DNA of 64,000 nt from Nanobdellota archaeon (GCA_018816245.1 JAHIVW010000003.1:1-64000), one strand, 5' to 3'. Counted from the stretch's first letter, positions 18,003 through 26,563 are shown. The notes: generated by a model not told the origin, from the letters alone. Translations and numbers: made by a program.

Positions 18003-18341
18003 ATGAAGCAGGTGATCGTGCTCCGGGCGGACCTGAAGCTGGGAAAGGGAAAACTGGTTGCTCAGGGTTCCCATGCGTCGCTGGAAGCGTACAAGAAAGC
18101 AAGCCCTTCGCAGCGGCAGGAATGGGAGCGCGACGGCTGCAAGAAGATCGTGGCCAAGGTGGAAAGCCTTGCTGACCTCAAGGCGCTGCACCGGCAGGCG
18201 CTCGCAGCAAAGTTGCCGGTTGCCCTGATTACGGACGCTGGGCACACGCAGGTGTCGCCGGGAACCGTGACCGCGCTGGGCATCGGGCCGGCAGCGGACG
18301 GGAAGCTGGATCCGTTTACCCGGAAATTGAAATTACTGTAA
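18003..18341 (+). CDS. pth2: Peptidyl-tRNA hydrolase 2
   Basis: Archaeal/eukaryotic-type Pth2 (112 residues), which releases peptides from prematurely dropped peptidyl-tRNA. The family motifs are clear: VLRADLKLGKGKLVAQGSHAS at the N-terminus, SLADLKALHRQALAAKLP, and the C-terminal ITDAGHTQVSPGTVTALGIGP. The Lys, His and Asp residues of the active site are retained. GGGAG sits just before the ATG. Divergent from the membrane-anchored protein gene. Confidence 0.96.
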   Translation: MKQVIVLRADLKLGKGKLVAQGSHASLEAYKKASPSQRQEWERDGCKKIVAKVESLADLKALHRQALAAKLPVALITDAGHTQVSPGTVTALGIGPAADGKLDPFTRKLKLL

Positions 18342-18343
18342 TC

Positions 18344-18356
18344 ATAACATTGTTAT
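18344..18356. promoter_or_regulatory. Palindrome ATAAC-N3-GTTAT upstream of prefoldin
   Basis: ATAACATTGTTAT is a perfect odd palindrome just downstream of pth2 and about 8 bp upstream of a TATA-like CTTATAAAT (about 18363-18371) that should drive pfdA. The same ATAAC-N3-GTTAT arrangement recurs at 32720-32732 and 41124-41136. It could be a regulator site; its origin by chance in AT-rich spacers cannot be excluded. Confidence 0.4.
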
Positions 18357-18394
18357 AACTCTTCTTATAAATCCCACGACCAATCACCTCCTCT

Positions 18395-18814
18395 ATGAAA
18401 AATGAAGACATCCAGCAAGCCATTGTCTTGTACCAAGTGCTCCAACAGCATGCACAGGGACTGGAACAGCAAATCACGGCGTACAGCCAGCGCCAGTTCG
18501 AAATGCAGTCCAGCAAGGAAGCGATCACTGATCTGGAAAAGGCCAAGGCCAACAACGAGATCCTCGTCACCTTGGGAAGCGGCTTCTACGTAACAGGATC
18601 AGTCAAAGACAAGACATCCTTACACACCACCATCGGTGCCGGGTATGTTACCAAGAAACCTGTGAAAGACGCGATTGCCTTGATCGAAACCCAGCTGAAA
18701 ACCGTGGACGAGTTTCTGGAAAAAGCGAACGCTGAATTCGAGCAGACAACCACCAAAATCCAGGAAATGACACCGGTCATCCAGATGGCGTTGCAGACAA
18801 TGCAGAAGGAATAA
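18395..18814 (+). CDS. pfdA: Prefoldin subunit alpha
   Basis: Subunit of the hexameric prefoldin chaperone, which hands unfolded proteins to the thermosome. The 139-residue sequence has the expected N-terminal coiled coil (QQAIVLYQVLQQHAQGLEQQ), a central beta-hairpin pair with GSGFYVTGSVKD and IGAGYVTKKPV typical of the alpha class, and a C-terminal coiled coil (EFLEKANAEFEQTTTKIQEM). The TATA box is about 18363-18371 and the start ATG 18395 is close to a leaderless position. Confidence 0.93.
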   Translation: MKNEDIQQAIVLYQVLQQHAQGLEQQITAYSQRQFEMQSSKEAITDLEKAKANNEILVTLGSGFYVTGSVKDKTSLHTTIGAGYVTKKPVKDAIALIETQLKTVDEFLEKANAEFEQTTTKIQEMTPVIQMALQTMQKE

Positions 18815-18936
18815 CCCAAAAGAAACCTTCTGTGTGTGACATCAACCCTGCCTATTTCTGGCCTCATGAAAAGGGATCGTAATTAGGCCGGATGCCCGGA
18901 CCTGAATCTTATAAGTCTTAAAAATAAGAAGAGGGG

Positions 18937-19185
18937 ATGACCTTGAAAGAAGTGAAAACCGTCACTATCACAGAACGCGGTCAAATCGCGCTTCCCAAGA
19001 ACATCCGGGCACAGAGCGGGTTTCAGGAGGGATCGAAAATCGCCATCCTCGCGTTTGACGACCACATCGAGCTCAGACCCTTGCAGGAACTCAGTCACCG
19101 CATGATTCCCGCCCTGCTGAGCGAACGGTCGCTTGCCAAGCAGTGGCTCCGCGTGGAGGAAGACAATGCATGGAATGATCTCTAA
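18937..19185 (+). CDS. AbrB/MazE-type antitoxin
   Basis: 82-residue protein with a SpoVT/AbrB swapped-hairpin DNA-binding domain at the N-terminus (VTITERGQIALPKNIRAQSG) and a C-terminal helical tail expected to bind and inhibit the toxin. GAGGGG lies just before the ATG. Upstream, CTTATAAG (18908-18915) is an 8 bp palindrome that may be both TATA and operator. It overlaps the PemK/MazF-like toxin gene, giving a canonical antitoxin-toxin operon. It probably represses its own promoter, as in the family. Confidence 0.88.
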   Translation: MTLKEVKTVTITERGQIALPKNIRAQSGFQEGSKIAILAFDDHIELRPLQELSHRMIPALLSERSLAKQWLRVEEDNAWNDL

Positions 19186-19498
19186 GGGCGATGTCGTGGT
19201 CATTCCTTTCCCGTTTTCAGACCTGAGCACCACAAAACGGCGGCCAGCGCTTGTTGCCGCAACTACCAAGACAGACATCGTTCTCTGCCAGATCACCAGT
19301 GATGCGCGGAAGGACAGCTCTGCGATACCACTATCTCCAAAAGAATTCAGGACAGGCGGCCTGCGAGTCCCGAGCCTGATCCGGCCAACCAAATTATTCA
19401 CTGCTGACCGCTCATTGATCTTGTACAAAGCAGGGTCGCTCACACACAAGAAAGTACAGGAAGTGGAAAACGTGTTTGTTCAGCTGTTCAAGAAATAG
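19166..19498 (+). CDS. MazF/PemK-family toxin
   Basis: 110-residue PemK/MazF fold: ISKGDVVVIPFPFSDLSTTKRRPALV at the N-terminus, CQITSD in the core, and RPTKLFTADRSLI near the end match the family, whose members cleave mRNA at specific short sequences. The ATG at 19166 is chosen because GGAGGA sits 5 nt upstream within the antitoxin gene; the longer ORF start at 19133 has no such site. Overlap with the antitoxin by 20 nt supports translational coupling. Confidence 0.88.
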   Translation: MHGMISKGDVVVIPFPFSDLSTTKRRPALVAATTKTDIVLCQITSDARKDSSAIPLSPKEFRTGGLRVPSLIRPTKLFTADRSLILYKAGSLTHKKVQEVENVFVQLFKK

Positions 19499-19499
19499 C

Positions 19500-19835
19500 T
19501 TACTTGTGCTCGTACTTTTCCTTCATCTCAATGTCGATCTTCACACCTTCAGGAATCGGAATGCGCACGATCTGCCGCAATGCACGCTCATTGGAACCAA
19601 TGTCAACCAGCCGCCGGTGAATCCGCATCTCGAATCGATCCCAGGTTGCGTTCCCGTGTCCGGTCCCGTCGCCGCACGGCGTTCGAAGCGCAACGACCTT
19701 GAGCTTCTTGGTTGGCAAGGGGATTGGCCCGCGGACAGACACGCCGTACTTCTTGGCAATGTCCCTGATCTCATTCGTAATGTTCTGAAGTTCCTCGATT
19801 TTCCGTCCTGCGAGTTTGATTCGTGCGATTTCCAT
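19500..19835 (-). CDS. rps10: Small ribosomal subunit protein uS10
   Basis: uS10 of the 30S head. Recognised by ARIKLAGRKIEELQNI, the conserved loop GPIPLPTKKLKVVALRTPCGDGTG and RMHRRL-like MRIHRRLVDI. The ATG at 19835 gives the usual length (111), and GGTGATT lies upstream; GTG 19844 is an alternative. It is the last gene of the eL18-uL13-uS9 operon. In many archaea uS10 instead follows the gene for EF-1 alpha, so its place here is a rearrangement. Confidence 0.93.
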   Translation of the reverse strand: MEIARIKLAGRKIEELQNITNEIRDIAKKYGVSVRGPIPLPTKKLKVVALRTPCGDGTGHGNATWDRFEMRIHRRLVDIGSNERALRQIVRIPIPEGVKIDIEMKEKYEHK

Positions 19836-19840
19836 ACCAA

Positions 19841-20266
19841 TCACCGTTTCGAGCGCTGCTTGTAGCGGCGCGGCCCTTGTGACGAGCGAGGCGGCTTGTG
19901 CGGCTCGGTCCGTCGAGCATCATACACTAACAAGTTCCGGTCATAGGACAGGAACACTTTCTTTGCTTCATCACCAAGTTGTGCAACCAGACTACGGGCA
20001 ATCGCTTGTCGTGCAGCGTCTGCCTGACCGAGCTGGCCACCACCAGTCGCATTGACCGTGATGTTGAACTTCTTGTACGCATCACCAACGAGCAACAATG
20101 GCTCCAACACCCGGAGCCGGATCAGCTCGTTCTGGATCAGGTCAACAGGAACAGCATTGATCTTGACAATCCCTGTGCCAGGTTCAATCCGCGCCCGTGC
20201 CACTGCACGGCGCCGCTTTCCAGTATACATAGGAGGTGTGTCGGGTTTCTTCTTTTTCTTTGCCAT
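19841..20266 (-). CDS. rps9: Small ribosomal subunit protein uS9
   Basis: uS9 (141 residues) with GKRRRAVARARIEPGTGIVKIN near the N-terminus, the TVNATGGGQLGQADAARQAIAR core and the invariant basic tail GPRRYKQRSKR that reaches the P-site tRNA. The N-terminal MAKKKKKPDTPPM extension is short and basic. It lies 1 nt after uL13 on the same strand and is followed closely by uS10, so all are cotranscribed. Confidence 0.96.
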   Translation of the reverse strand: MAKKKKKPDTPPMYTGKRRRAVARARIEPGTGIVKINAVPVDLIQNELIRLRVLEPLLLVGDAYKKFNITVNATGGGQLGQADAARQAIARSLVAQLGDEAKKVFLSYDRNLLVYDARRTEPHKPPRSSQGPRRYKQRSKR

Positions 20267-20267
20267 A

Positions 20268-20687
20268 TTACCATCTCTTGTGTGCGCCTAGGCGCACGGT
20301 CACCTTGTCAATGGTCAGGAACTTGGTTTCAAGCCTGTTCTCTGCTTTTCCAAAACGTTTCAATTTTTTATCAGCAAGATCTTCAGGAACTCCCGTGTAT
20401 ACACGAAGTCGCTGGTAGGCGCGCTTCCCGCGATCTTTGTGGTGGGGAAGCATCCCGCGGATGATGCGGCGCAACATGCGTTCTGGTGTCCGGGGATAGA
20501 ACGGCCCCTTTCGCGGATGGCCGCGGTCAACCTTTTCTTTGAAGAGCTTGTGTGTGTACGATGGGTTGCCACTAATTACGGCTTTCTCTGCGTTGACAAT
20601 ACAAACCGCTTCACCAGTGAGCAATTCCTGAGCAACATAACTGGCAAGACGGCCAGCAATCGCATTGGACGCATCAATATATTTCAT
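20268..20687 (-). CDS. rpl13: Large ribosomal subunit protein uL13
   Basis: uL13 (139 residues), an early 50S assembly protein. Recognised by IDASNAIAGRLASYVAQELL, KVDRGHPRKGPFYPRTPERMLRRIIRGMLPHHKDRGK and YQRLRVYTGVP. The order eL18-uL13-uS9 is the conserved archaeal arrangement. It lies 3 nt from the eL18 stop. Confidence 0.96.
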   Translation of the reverse strand: MKYIDASNAIAGRLASYVAQELLTGEAVCIVNAEKAVISGNPSYTHKLFKEKVDRGHPRKGPFYPRTPERMLRRIIRGMLPHHKDRGKRAYQRLRVYTGVPEDLADKKLKRFGKAENRLETKFLTIDKVTVRLGAHKRW

Positions 20688-20690
20688 AGC

Positions 20691-21050
20691 CTACCCAAGG
20701 ATCCGGACGCCTTTCCCGTCCGGGTGATTCTTGAAGACGTCCTCAATGGACATGCACGTGCCACCTGCTTTCGTAATTTTTTCCTGGGCACGTTTCGAGA
20801 ACTTGATTGCGGCAACAGGGATAGCCTTCGTGACCTCGCCGGTGCCGAGCACAGTACCAGGGACAATAATAATCTCCTTGTCCTTGGCGAACTTGGAAAG
20901 ATGATAGAGCGTGACTTCGTGGCGAACCCGCCGCGGCTTGTTAAGCAACTTGGCGACTGCCGTGTAAATAGGGGCAACCTCTTCGCATCTTGTGGTCACC
21001 AGCTCCGTGATGAGGCCCTTCAGGAGCGGGTTCTTGTCCCGGATGTTCAT
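20691..21050 (-). CDS. rpl18e: Large ribosomal subunit protein eL18
   Basis: Archaeal/eukaryotic eL18 of 119 residues beginning MNIRDKNPLLKGLI. Conserved features are NKPRRVRHEVTLYHLSKFAKD, IIVPGTVLGTGEV and AIKFSKRAQEKI. The ORF track opens too early at 21146, within tRNA-Leu. First protein gene of the operon, about 63 bp downstream of the tRNA-Leu gene on the same strand; tRNA-Leu before eL18 is a linkage also known in Euryarchaeota. Confidence 0.95.
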   Translation of the reverse strand: MNIRDKNPLLKGLITELVTTRCEEVAPIYTAVAKLLNKPRRVRHEVTLYHLSKFAKDKEIIIVPGTVLGTGEVTKAIPVAAIKFSKRAQEKITKAGGTCMSIEDVFKNHPDGKGVRILG

Positions 21051-21113
21051 GGTAATCGGTAAGCGATGTCTTCCATAGAAGGGACAGGTATTTAAAGGTT
21101 CGAAAAGGGGGGA

Positions 21114-21234
21114 TGCGGGAGGCCGGATTCGAACCGACGAAAGCACTAAGCTACAGGATGGCTCAGATCACTGCCCGAAGGCTCATCACTCAATCCCTTG
21201 AGTCCTGCCCCGTTAACCGCTTGGGTACTCCCGC
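21114..21234 (-). tRNA. tRNA-Leu(CAA) with a 37-nt intron
   Basis: On the minus strand a 7 bp acceptor stem GCGGGAG/CTCCCGC with discriminator A, a D arm CCCAAGCGGTTAACGGGG, an anticodon stem CAGGA/TCCTG with loop CTCAAG, a type II variable arm (AGC-TTAGT-GCT) and the T arm GTCGGTTCGAATCCGGC fold normally. The anticodon is CAA (21200-21198). A 37 nt intron (21160-21196) sits after position 37, the canonical archaeal site for the bulge-helix-bulge splicing endonuclease. CCA is not encoded. Confidence 0.93.
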
Positions 21235-21265
21235 AGGTAACGAACTTTATACAGGAGCGTTTAAA

Positions 21266-21838
21266 TCAGCGTTTCTTCATTGGCTTGAGCTGCTGGTCGA
21301 CCTTCTCGACCTGGTCATAGACCTGCTTTACATAGTGTTCGATATCGTCGTCGTGTGCAGGCGGCAAGTCGTCCGGGGAGTGAGACTCATCGACCCGGGC
21401 AAGACTCGCATCCAGCCCGGTCAGGATCTCAGAAAAATTATCAATCACTTTCCCAATCGCATCCATGCCAGATCCCAGTTGTCGCTGGAGCTCGTGCATT
21501 GCATCCACGACATCCCTGAGGTGCACACTTTGTGCCTTCAAGCCGTCAATTGTATCCAGTACATCCTGGTACCGGTCGACCTTGATGAACAACGGTGCTG
21601 TCTTGTGTGGAATACGTTGTGGTCGTTTTCGTGGGAGTGGTGTCAGTGTTGGCATTGTTCGCGTCGGAGCACGCGGTTCTTCACCAGGAAGCGGAATATC
21701 AAGATCATCCAAAACAGGCAGTTTCGTGAGCAACGATGTTGGCGATCGCGGTGGCGCTTGCTCAGGAACCGGTGGTTGTGGCACCACAGTCAGTGGAGAA
21801 GGAGACACTGGCTGATCCTTCTTCTTTCGGCCGAACAT
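21266..21838 (-). CDS. Pro-rich N-terminus plus coiled-coil protein, unknown
   Basis: 190 residues. It begins MFGRKKKDQ, has a Pro-rich low-complexity linker (about 10-75), then LFIKVDRYQDVLDTIDGLK and a long helical region (about 90-185) with heptad-like spacing, including HELQRQLGSGMDAIGKVIDNF. No membrane helix. The N-terminal MFGRKKK resembles the start of the coiled-coil protein at 22928-23776 (MFSFLGKSKPK), and both neighbour a secretion ATPase. I infer a cytoplasmic accessory protein of an envelope machine, with low certainty. Confidence 0.6.
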   Translation of the reverse strand: MFGRKKKDQPVSPSPLTVVPQPPVPEQAPPRSPTSLLTKLPVLDDLDIPLPGEEPRAPTRTMPTLTPLPRKRPQRIPHKTAPLFIKVDRYQDVLDTIDGLKAQSVHLRDVVDAMHELQRQLGSGMDAIGKVIDNFSEILTGLDASLARVDESHSPDDLPPAHDDDIEHYVKQVYDQVEKVDQQLKPMKKR

Positions 21839-21873
21839 TATCCTTACCTTGGTGAAGATTTTTTATAAGGTTT

Positions 21874-22242
21874 CTAGCAGGCGCAGGAAATGTCCCCGGG
21901 CCCAAAACACGGCTCATACGTCCCAGTAGGGAGTGCAGGAAGGGGAATACATTCGTCAGTGCACGTAGATCCAGAACAACTCTTATAACAGCCGTACACC
22001 GGTTCCCCACAGGACCCGCCGGTGCATCCAGCTGACCCACCAGGGACAGGATCCCCGCTTGTTGTGCTAGGAAGATTCCCCTGTGAGAACACCTGCCGGT
22101 CCTCAATTCCCTGATCTGCGGCAAACATTCCGGCAACAGCGTTCTTGCCCTCGAACCCAAGCTCAATCCCGACCGAGAACGCTCCAAGCAGAACAAGCAA
22201 CCCTATCAAAGGATAGAGAATCTCCCGTTCCCGGCGGTCCAT
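21874..22242 (-). CDS. Small anchored Cys-rich extracellular protein
   Basis: 122 residues: basic N-terminus MDRREREI, one membrane helix (about 10-28), a Gly/Ser/Pro linker, and a C-terminal domain with ten cysteines (CTGGSC, CYKSC, CTDEC, CAC) likely held by disulfides or binding metal. No family recognised. It lies between the coiled-coil gene at 21266 and the divergent multi-helix membrane protein at 22342. Confidence 0.6.
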   Translation of the reverse strand: MDRREREILYPLIGLLVLLGAFSVGIELGFEGKNAVAGMFAADQGIEDRQVFSQGNLPSTTSGDPVPGGSAGCTGGSCGEPVYGCYKSCSGSTCTDECIPLPALPTGTYEPCFGPGDISCAC

Positions 22243-22341
22243 GCTCCTCTTCTAGAAAAGGGACATAAAAACGTGCTGGTTTCACCACTCCGAGAAGATT
22301 TATATACGTCTGCTCCCAATAGCTAGTCACGAGGCATCTCT

Positions 22342-22911
22342 ATGGTCCTGTCTATGCTTTTTCAGGGGAGCATCTTCCCGAATATTATTTCAAACATGAG
22401 CAACTGGGGATTCTTCCTCTACCTCTTCCCCTTCCTCCTCGCGCTCGCCATCTTCTACGGCGTCCTGTCCTTTGCAGCAAAGGACCAGCTCCCGAAGTCG
22501 GCACGAGGACTCATCTCCGTCATCTTTGCCTTCTTTGTCATGTTGTATGCGAGTGCGAACCCCGGGATCGTGCAATTCTTTGCAAGTCTGACGGGGACAG
22601 GATTAATCGTTGCAACCGGCCTCCTGTTCATTATTATCCTGCTCGGGGTTGCGGGTGTTCCTATTACCCATCTCGTCTGGGGAGACAAGAGCAACGCCTT
22701 CGTGAAGTGGGGCATCATCCTGATATTGATCCTAATCGGCATCATCCTCTTCACTGGCGCGAACGTGGGCGGATTCATCCAGTTGCCTACCTGGATCAGC
22801 TCCAGTGAGTTCTTCACGGTGCTGTTCTTCATCTTCATCATCGCCATCGCGGTGTGGTGGCTTGGCAACGAGGGTGAAGCAGCACCAAAGGTCAAAGAAG
22901 AGAAAAAGTAA
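22342..22911 (+). CDS. Five-helix membrane protein near the secretion ATPase
   Basis: 189 residues with about five transmembrane helices (near 22-44, 57-73, 85-105, 125-143, 158-173) and a charged tail EGEAAPKVKEEKK. The cytoplasmic loop AAKDQLPKSARGL follows the first helix. No recognised family. A strong TATA box (GATTTATATACG, about 22298-22309) and GAGGCATCT precede the start at 22342. It sits among coiled-coil genes and could be the membrane platform of the same system, but it lacks T2SSF/TadC-like motifs. Confidence 0.65.
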   Translation: MVLSMLFQGSIFPNIISNMSNWGFFLYLFPFLLALAIFYGVLSFAAKDQLPKSARGLISVIFAFFVMLYASANPGIVQFFASLTGTGLIVATGLLFIIILLGVAGVPITHLVWGDKSNAFVKWGIILILILIGIILFTGANVGGFIQLPTWISSSEFFTVLFFIFIIAIAVWWLGNEGEAAPKVKEEKK

Positions 22912-22927
22912 TTTACTCCCACTTGAC

Positions 22928-23776
22928 TCATTTCTTGTCTTTCATTGACTTGATTGCTTCAGAAAGCGATCGCATGGTCTGCATCATGGGTGTCAAGCTG
23001 TCCTTGACCGCGCGTTCCATGCCTTCGAGACGGGTATTCACTTCAGTGATCGATTCCCGGTAAGCGTCCAAGCGGGTAGTAATATCCGCTGACTCGCCAC
23101 CCCGTCCTGATTTGACGTTTTCGATTGCTCGTTCCAGGTTGGCGACCTTTTCCTGCAACCGGGTAAAATCATCACGAAGGTTCTTGACCTCATCTTCGAA
23201 ATCATCCCATTTTTCTTCAACAACACCTTCTGCCATCTCTGCGAGCTCGCTCTCTTTTTTCAAGTTCGCGTGGCGAGATCGATGCTGGAGAGGAACTGGT
23301 TCAATATCATCAAGGTTGTCCTCGGTAATCGGAGGACGGGAAGATTGCCGCTGTTCAATATGTTGTGGTGATTGTTGTAGGGTTCCTGGAAGAGCAGGGA
23401 AATCAAGCTCTCCGGGAAGTGGTGCCTCAACATCATCCATATCTTCAAGCGCCGGCAGCTGGTTTCGCGGTGCTTGTTGTTGAGGTGGTTGGTACGGACC
23501 TCCTGGTTGCATGACCGCAGGCGTCTCAGGACCCGGTTGCTGTGACATCCCTCCTGTTGCGAACTGTTCTTTTGGTGGCAAGCGCAGAGGGGTTCCGCCT
23601 GCTGCGCCTTTCAGCGCAGTTCGCATGGCCATATCCACCTCTTTGGGTGAATAGCCTTCCCTCCGGAGCGTATTGATGATTTCAGGATCAGAAAGACCTT
23701 GTCCTGAAAGCTGGCTCACCCGTTGCGTCGGCGGGGTGAGATTCTTTGGTTTGCTCTTGCCCAGAAACGAAAACAT
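22928..23776 (-). CDS. Coiled-coil protein with N-terminal UBA-like helical hairpin
   Basis: 282 residues. A basic N-terminus is followed by LSGQGLSDPEIINTLRREGYSPKEVDMAM, which looks like a small UBA/CUE-type helical module (about 23-53), then a long Gln/Pro-rich linker (about 60-150), then a coiled coil (about 165-280, with FEDEVKNLRDDFTRLQEKVANLERAIENVK). Cytoplasmic. Its layout is comparable to archaellar or pilus accessory proteins of the FlaC/D/E sort, but sequence similarity to them is not demonstrable by eye. Confidence 0.6.
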   Translation of the reverse strand: MFSFLGKSKPKNLTPPTQRVSQLSGQGLSDPEIINTLRREGYSPKEVDMAMRTALKGAAGGTPLRLPPKEQFATGGMSQQPGPETPAVMQPGGPYQPPQQQAPRNQLPALEDMDDVEAPLPGELDFPALPGTLQQSPQHIEQRQSSRPPITEDNLDDIEPVPLQHRSRHANLKKESELAEMAEGVVEEKWDDFEDEVKNLRDDFTRLQEKVANLERAIENVKSGRGGESADITTRLDAYRESITEVNTRLEGMERAVKDSLTPMMQTMRSLSEAIKSMKDKK

Positions 23777-23815
23777 ACCCCTTCCTCCTTGTATTGGGGT
23801 TGGGCGCTTTAAAAG

Positions 23816-24202
23816 CTAGCGTCCAGTCCGGTCATCGATGGCCCGCTCTACCTCTTCGCGTGTCATAAACTCGGATTTGAGCGGGTTGTACATGTCCATC
23901 AGGGCCTCGAGTTCCTTAATCTGACTCATGGTGGCGAGCTTCTTCATTTGCGCAATCACTTCTTTCAGGACGTGTTCTGTTTCCTGCAGCTGTTTTTCAT
24001 ATCGGTTCAGCCGCTTTTCGAGATCAGCAACCGCTGTGCGCGCGAGCTTGCTCTGGTTGAATGATTCTGTCTCGACCGAGTCCAGCCGGGAACGGAGAAC
24101 ATTGTTGTCTTGTTCCAGGACGCGGATTCGCCGCATCAAACTATTGACTCGTTCAATCAGCTTGTTGAGGACCACACCAACAGAGCGTCTCTGAGGAGGC
24201 AT
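23816..24202 (-). CDS. Coiled-coil protein, 128 residues
   Basis: A soluble helical protein dominated by heptads (LNKLIERVNSLMRRIRVLEQDNNVLRSRL and EKQLQETEHVLKEVIAQMKKLA). It ends with a conserved-looking segment YNPLKSEFMTREEVERAIDDRTGR. It is transcribed away from the secretion ATPase across a 63 bp divergent spacer and is 40 bp upstream of the other coiled-coil gene, so the two minus-strand genes are probably an operon. Confidence 0.6.
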   Translation of the reverse strand: MPPQRRSVGVVLNKLIERVNSLMRRIRVLEQDNNVLRSRLDSVETESFNQSKLARTAVADLEKRLNRYEKQLQETEHVLKEVIAQMKKLATMSQIKELEALMDMYNPLKSEFMTREEVERAIDDRTGR

Positions 24203-24265
24203 ACTATTCCATTGGTGAGGCCGGGTTATTAGGCTTTAATGGTCTTTCTGCTAATAGGAACATAC

Positions 24266-26563
24266 ATGGCACTCGACTACACCTACGACGACGCAAACGC
24301 CAAAGTCCGTATCAACTGTCTCGGCTACTTGTATGGAGCCTCGCTTGAGGACTTTGAAGAGGCCATGCAGCGGACCATTGACGTGCTGCTCGAAGCAAAG
24401 AAGGTGGAGAGCATCGTGCTCGTGAAGGAGCGGGAATACGAGTACGACTATGAACAAACCAAGCTCCTGACAGAGATCGCCTCGGTGATCGACCAGGTAC
24501 TCCGGGAACGCATCATTGCCGACACCTCGATCGGTGAGGGACCGTGCAAGAAATTCTTCCCGGAGTGGAACAGGAAGCTCCAGTACATTGTCCTCGAACT
24601 CCTGCGCAAAGACCCTATCGGCGCCTATGTCGAACTCATCCGGGAGATGCGCGATGTCCGCCACAAACTTCGCCATGCAGTTACCCCAAAATATGATGCC
24701 TGTTACCGGAACTACTACACTAAGGCACTTGCACCTGTCTATCGGCATCTCAGCAACACCAAACTGATCATGATGGTGAAAGACAAACTGGACAGCTATC
24801 ATGTAGGCAACCGCGACCTGTACCGGCAGATCTTCATGCCATCTGTCCGACCGAACTTCATGCTCACCAAATACCGCATCATTCCTCCAAAAGGAACATC
24901 CGTCGACCGCTACACCGTTGGCGATATCCAAATTGAGATATTCAAACTTGCTGACAGTACAGAATACTTCTACTATGTCCTGCCGCCAGAATTCCGGTTG
25001 TCTGATAAGTTGTACACCGTTCTTGATGCAGCACGACACTACATGGCAACACACAAACCAACCACCCCCGAGTTCGTCCGTTCCAAGAACATGCGCGACC
25101 TATTCATGAATATTGGGCGGGATGTCATCCGGTCCACAACGCAACGACTGCGCATCCATCTCACGGGCGAGCAGGTCGATCAATTGGCGACCATCCTTAC
25201 CCGGTACACAGCAGGATTGGGAATCTTGGAAGTGCTTCTCCAAGATCAACGGATCCAGGACATCTATGTGAATTCGCCCATTGAACGGCAGCCTGTGTTG
25301 ATCTTCCACAGTGAATATGAAGAATGTAAAACAAACCTCATTCCGACCATCGAAGATGCAGAAGGTTGGGCAACCCGGCTCCGCATCGAGTCAGGACGAC
25401 CGCTTGATGAAGCCAACCCAGTGTTGGACGTGAACATCGGTGTTCCGGGAGGTAGAGCCCGTTTCGCGGTCATCACTCGCACGCTTTCTCCGAGCGGGCT
25501 CGGTTTTGCTATCAGACGGCACCGTGACAAACCATGGACCCTTCCCCTCTTCATTAAGAACAAGATGCTCAATCCGCTTGCAGCTGGACTACTCTCCTTC
25601 CTGATCGACGGATCTGTGTCTATACTTGTTGCCGGCGGCCGGGGATCAGGGAAAACATCAATCCTCGGTGCGCTTATGCTGGAATTGTTACCAAAGGTGC
25701 GTATCATCACCTTGGAGGACACGCTCGAGCTTCCTGTTGAAACCCTCCGTGAACTCAATTACAACATCGAGCGGCTGAAAAGCCGTTCGGTGATCACGCA
25801 TGTGGAAACAGAAATGCCTGCTGACGAAGCGCTCCGCACGGCGTTGCGTCTCGGTGATTCTGCCCTGATTGTTGGCGAGGTCCGTTCCGTAGAAGCCAAG
25901 GCACTGTACGAAGCCATGCGGGTCGGCGCACTCTCGAATATTGTGGCAGGAACGATTCATGGTGAATCAGCCTACGGTGTGTTTGATCGTGTGGTAAACG
26001 ATCTCGGTGTCCCGGCAACCAGTTTCAAAGCAACGGATATCCTGCCCATTGCCAAGATGCTGCGTTCTGCAGACGGGCTCCACCGATACCGGCGACTCAC
26101 CGAAATCACCGAGATAAGGAAGGAATGGAATGTGGATCCCATGAAAGAGGGCGGGTTCATTAACCTCATGGAGTACTCCGGAAAAGAAGACACCCTCAAA
26201 CCAACCGATACCCTCGTGAACGGCGAATCAGAAGTCCTGAACCGAATCTCGAGTTATGTCAAAGAGTGGTCTGGCAACTGGGAAGCGGTCTGGGAGAACA
26301 TCAAGCTCCGTGGCCGAATGAAGCAGAAGATGATCGATTTGGCAGATGAGACAAAACGACCGGAACTCCTGGAAGCAGACTGGATTGTTGCCAGCAACAA
26401 CAAGTTCCACCTCCTCTCAGAACAAATTCGCAAGGAGGTCGGTGTAGCAGAACCGCATCGAATCTATAATGAATGGCTGGCTTGGTTCAAACTTGCCGCG
26501 AAGCTGCAGAGCAAAGCTCCGGTGACATATGTTCCTGTTTCTATTGTGAAGCCAGCAGAATAG
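24266..26563 (+). CDS. Type II/IV secretion-system ATPase (GspE/TadA/ArlI-like)
   Basis: A 765-residue hexameric-type assembly ATPase of the PilT/VirB11 superfamily. The N-terminal half (about 1-300) is a specific helical domain; then come IQDIYVNSPIERQPV, Walker A AGGRGSGKTSILGAL (about 460-475), an Asp box ITLEDTLELP, Walker B ALIVGEVRS and a His box AGTIHGESAYGVFDRV. About 100 residues beyond the ATPase core are extra. The start at 24266 is used because the ORF-track start at 24239 falls in the promoter-like TTTAAT. Such ATPases power archaella or pili; the usual membrane partner (TadC/ArlJ) is not adjacent. Confidence 0.9.
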   Translation: MALDYTYDDANAKVRINCLGYLYGASLEDFEEAMQRTIDVLLEAKKVESIVLVKEREYEYDYEQTKLLTEIASVIDQVLRERIIADTSIGEGPCKKFFPEWNRKLQYIVLELLRKDPIGAYVELIREMRDVRHKLRHAVTPKYDACYRNYYTKALAPVYRHLSNTKLIMMVKDKLDSYHVGNRDLYRQIFMPSVRPNFMLTKYRIIPPKGTSVDRYTVGDIQIEIFKLADSTEYFYYVLPPEFRLSDKLYTVLDAARHYMATHKPTTPEFVRSKNMRDLFMNIGRDVIRSTTQRLRIHLTGEQVDQLATILTRYTAGLGILEVLLQDQRIQDIYVNSPIERQPVLIFHSEYEECKTNLIPTIEDAEGWATRLRIESGRPLDEANPVLDVNIGVPGGRARFAVITRTLSPSGLGFAIRRHRDKPWTLPLFIKNKMLNPLAAGLLSFLIDGSVSILVAGGRGSGKTSILGALMLELLPKVRIITLEDTLELPVETLRELNYNIERLKSRSVITHVETEMPADEALRTALRLGDSALIVGEVRSVEAKALYEAMRVGALSNIVAGTIHGESAYGVFDRVVNDLGVPATSFKATDILPIAKMLRSADGLHRYRRLTEITEIRKEWNVDPMKEGGFINLMEYSGKEDTLKPTDTLVNGESEVLNRISSYVKEWSGNWEAVWENIKLRGRMKQKMIDLADETKRPELLEADWIVASNNKFHLLSEQIRKEVGVAEPHRIYNEWLAWFKLAAKLQSKAPVTYVPVSIVKPAE

